Shown here piece by piece: positions 5,926 to 7,575 of a stretch of 7,575 nucleotides of DNA. The stretch comes from Flavobacteriaceae bacterium (GTDB lineage: Bacteria; Bacteroidota; Bacteroidia; Flavobacteriales; Flavobacteriaceae). The translations under genes were made by a program, and so were the position numbers. The number at the start of each line of letters is the position of its first letter. Within the stretch, counting starts at the first letter, position 1. Below the pieces are notes generated by a model. That model was given only the letters and a program-made list of their open reading frames with translations, did no database searches and was not told where the DNA came from. Where the stretch lies: contig JABDLH010000144.1 of the NCBI GenBank assembly GCA_013003145.1, forward strand, positions 1-7,575. Direction: 5' to 3'.

Positions 5926-6783
5926 ATGATTCAATCCATGACAGGTTTCGGGAAGCATGTAATTCAGCTCCCCACCAAAAAGATCACCGTTGAGCTCAAG
6001 TCTCTGAATAGTAAGAACCTGGATGTCATTGCGCGCATTCCCTCTGCTTACCGGGAAAAAGAATTAGAGTTACGTAAGCTGATCGCAGATGCCCTGGAAA
6101 GGGGTAAGGTAGATTTTAGCCTGTATGTTGAAGCCAATGGCGATGAAACCAACTCGGAGGTCAATGACCAGGTGGTGAGGAAATACATGGAACAATTAGG
6201 CAGTATTGTTCCCGGGGATGAGATTCGATTGCTGGAGATCGCCATGCGCATGCCGGATGTTTTAAAAACAGACCGGGAGGATATTGATGAAACCGAGTTT
6301 GAACAGATCAGGCTTGCCCTGGAAAAAGCGCTTGAAGAGATCAACACTTTCAGATCTGAAGAAGGTAAAGTACTCGAAGCCGATTTTAATAGTCGTATTG
6401 CGAACCTCCAATCGCTGTTGTCCCAGGTAAAACAAATGGATCCGGAGCGCCTCGCTACCATACGGGAACGTTTAGTCAAAGCCGTAGCCGATCTAAAGGC
6501 TGAGGTAGATGAGAACCGTTTTGAACAAGAACTGATCTATTACCTGGAAAAATACGATATCACAGAAGAGAAAGTACGGCTGGCCAACCACCTGGACTAT
6601 TTTACCGAGACCCTGAATTCCGATGATTCTAACGGGAAAAAGCTGGGGTTTATTTCCCAGGAGATCGGGCGCGAGATCAATACGATCGGGTCTAAGGCCA
6701 ATTATGCCCCTATGCAGCAATTAGTGGTGCAGATGAAAGACGAGCTGGAGAAGATTAAGGAACAAATGCTGAACGTATTGTAA
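5926..6783 (+). CDS. yicC: YicC/YloC family endoribonuclease
   Basis: Cytoplasmic protein of 285 residues, the normal length for YicC. The N-terminal block opens with the family hallmark MIQSMTGFGK (1-10), then VELKSLNSKNLDV (22-34) and ALERGKVDFSLYVEANG (56-72). A charged helical middle runs from about 100 to 195. The C-terminal DUF1732 block includes YYLEKYDITEEKVRLANHLD (about 205-224) and LGFISQEIGREINTIGSKAN (about 240-259), nearly the pattern of the E. coli protein. YicC acts as an endoribonuclease in E. coli and is linked to small-RNA turnover and stationary phase; the role in Bacteroidota is not established. The start is fixed by the hallmark motif directly after the ATG and by the promoter just upstream. 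Its TAA shares one base with the gmk ATG, so translation is probably coupled. Confidence 0.95.
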   Translation: MIQSMTGFGKHVIQLPTKKITVELKSLNSKNLDVIARIPSAYREKELELRKLIADALERGKVDFSLYVEANGDETNSEVNDQVVRKYMEQLGSIVPGDEIRLLEIAMRMPDVLKTDREDIDETEFEQIRLALEKALEEINTFRSEEGKVLEADFNSRIANLQSLLSQVKQMDPERLATIRERLVKAVADLKAEVDENRFEQELIYYLEKYDITEEKVRLANHLDYFTETLNSDDSNGKKLGFISQEIGREINTIGSKANYAPMQQLVVQMKDELEKIKEQMLNVL

Positions 6784-7373
6784 TGGAAGGAGGAAAACTC
6801 ATCGTATTCTCAGCCCCCTCGGGCAGTGGAAAGACCACCATCGTAAGACACCTTTTAGAACAGCCAGAACTCAACCTGGCGTTCTCTGTTTCTGCTACCT
6901 CCAGGCCCCGCCGTATCCGTGAAAAGCATGGAGAGCATTACTATTTCATGTCGATCAACGAGTTTAAACAACACATTAAGAAAGAAGATTTCCTGGAATG
7001 GGAAGAAGTGTACCGCGATAATTTTTACGGTACCCTGAAGACCGAGGTAGAACGGTTATGGGCAGAAGGCAAGAATGTGATCTTTGATATCGATGTTGCC
7101 GGTGGGCTGCGTATCAAGAAAAAATTCCCTGAAGTCACCCTCGCGGTATTCGTCAAGCCTCCAAGCGTGGACGAGTTGAAGATCCGCTTAAAGAAGCGAA
7201 GTACGGAAAGTGATGAAAAGATCAACATGCGAATCGCCAAAGCATCGGTAGAACTCGCTACAGCACCTCAGTTTGATAAGATCATTAAAAACTACGACCT
7301 GGACACCGCCCTAAATGAAGCCCACCAGTTAGTCGCGGATTTTGTGGGAGCAAAAAAGCCGGATTCTAAATAA
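6783..7373 (+). CDS. gmk: Guanylate kinase
   Basis: Cytoplasmic enzyme that phosphorylates GMP (or dGMP) to GDP with ATP, an essential step in guanine nucleotide supply. At 196 residues it has the normal length for the family. The P-loop is SAPSGSGKTT (10-19). The GMP-binding part follows with SRPRR (40-44), GEHYYF (50-55), EWEEVY (72-77) and YGT (82-84), then FDIDVAGG (101-108), and the lid region carries KKRSTES (137-143) with Arg150 downstream. All key residues are present. The start overlaps the yicC stop by one base (TAATG); no separate promoter is seen. In many Bacteroidota the next gene is nadD, but here the sequence after the stop runs into palindromic repeats and no further gene begins within the window. 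Confidence 0.97.
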   Translation: MEGGKLIVFSAPSGSGKTTIVRHLLEQPELNLAFSVSATSRPRRIREKHGEHYYFMSINEFKQHIKKEDFLEWEEVYRDNFYGTLKTEVERLWAEGKNVIFDIDVAGGLRIKKKFPEVTLAVFVKPPSVDELKIRLKKRSTESDEKINMRIAKASVELATAPQFDKIIKNYDLDTALNEAHQLVADFVGAKKPDSK

Positions 7374-7403
7374 CACTATTACCCCAAAGTTTTAATTATG
7401 GAA

Positions 7404-7460
7404 CTCCCCTCTTCAGTGGAAGAGGGGAATGAATTGCGCTGTAGGCGCAAGAAAGGGGAG
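7404..7460. repeat. Palindromic repeat unit, copy 1 (57 bp, complete)
   Basis: The unit begins CTCCCC (7404-7409) and ends GGGGAG (7455-7460), so it is bounded by 6-bp terminal inverted repeats. Inside lie two hairpins: a 9-bp stem CCCCTCTTC/GAAGAGGGG (7406-7414 and 7419-7427) with loop AGTG, and a 6-bp stem TTGCGC/GCGCAA (7434-7439 and 7445-7450) with loop TGTAG. The terminal repeat and the first hairpin share bases, so two folds compete. It lies 30 bp after gmk. There is no T run after the strong hairpin, so it is not a classic terminator. It resembles REP/BIME- or MITE-like intergenic elements; which kind, and what mobilises it, cannot be told from two copies. Confidence 0.8.
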
Positions 7461-7536
7461 TTTGCTCGTACAGATGAGAAGCTTGTACTTCCATATACAT
7501 CATATTAAGTGAGACAAGAGGATCAACCACACACAG

Positions 7537-7575
7537 CTCCCCTCTTCAGCCGAAGAGGGGAATGAATTGCGCTGT
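7537..7575. repeat. Palindromic repeat unit, copy 2 (cut by window end)
   Basis: These 39 bases match the first 39 bases of copy 1 (7404-7442) in the same orientation at 37 positions. The only differences are the last two bases of the four-base hairpin loop, AGCC here against AGTG, while the 9-bp stem is unchanged. The copies start 133 bp apart and are separated by 76 bp of unrelated sequence (7461-7536). That spacer holds no convincing gene, only a short GTACA/TGTAC inverted repeat at 7468-7472 and 7484-7488. The second half of the unit lies beyond the window. Confidence 0.8.

Noticed and set aside
7406..7427. The 9-bp hairpin as the gmk terminator
   Set aside because: No T run follows on the plus strand (GAATGAATTG comes next), and the same structure recurs 133 bp later as part of a repeat.
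7396..7503. Minus-strand 35-residue open frame across the repeat and spacer
   Set aside because: Most of it is translated repeat sequence, it has no recognisable family pattern, and the palindrome dictates its composition.
7404..7575. CRISPR array
   Set aside because: Only two copies with a 76-bp spacer are seen, the repeat contains multiple hairpins and terminal inverted repeats, and there are no cas genes.

Overview
The window looks like a marine Flavobacteriaceae-type Bacteroidota chromosome. The evidence is lipoproteins with a lipobox followed by a charged tether, starts in A-rich leaders without a strong Shine-Dalgarno, a TAnnTTTG-type -7 promoter element, DUF1080 proteins, and a yicC-gmk pair. 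I cannot place it to genus from sequence alone.

Layout. Bases 2-49 probably hold the last codons of an upstream plus-strand gene. Then come a 12-helix MFS permease of the nucleoside:H+ symporter type (85-1314) and a cytoplasmic Gfo/Idh/MocA NAD(P)-dependent sugar dehydrogenase (1352-2491), likely co-transcribed. A near-perfect bidirectional terminator (2506-2539) separates them from a convergent minus-strand ASCH-domain gene (2545-3003). After a 219-bp AT-rich divergent intergenic region, a tight three-gene unit follows: a sugar phosphate isomerase/epimerase-type TIM barrel (3223-4278), a DUF1080 lipoprotein overlapping it by 4 bases (4275-5042), and a second, divergent DUF1080 lipoprotein 5 bases further on (5048-5860). 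A separate housekeeping pair follows from its own likely promoter: yicC (5926-6783) and gmk (6783-7373), joined by a one-base TAATG overlap. The window ends in two copies of a palindromic, hairpin-rich repeat spaced 133 bp apart (7404-7460 and 7537-7575, the second cut by the window edge).

How the genes work together. The permease, the Gfo/Idh/MocA dehydrogenase, the TIM barrel and the two DUF1080 (3-keto-disaccharide hydrolase family) lipoproteins are the enzyme classes of glycoside breakdown through 3-keto intermediates. In that route a hydroxyl is oxidised to a ketone, the weakened glycosidic bond is cleaved, and the keto sugar is reduced or isomerised. The DUF1080 proteins are predicted outside the cytoplasm and the other enzymes inside, so cleavage probably happens in the periplasm or on the cell surface and the keto sugar is imported. 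The substrate cannot be read from the sequence. The two least explained parts of the window are the tandem pair of unlike DUF1080 lipoproteins and the terminal repeat array.
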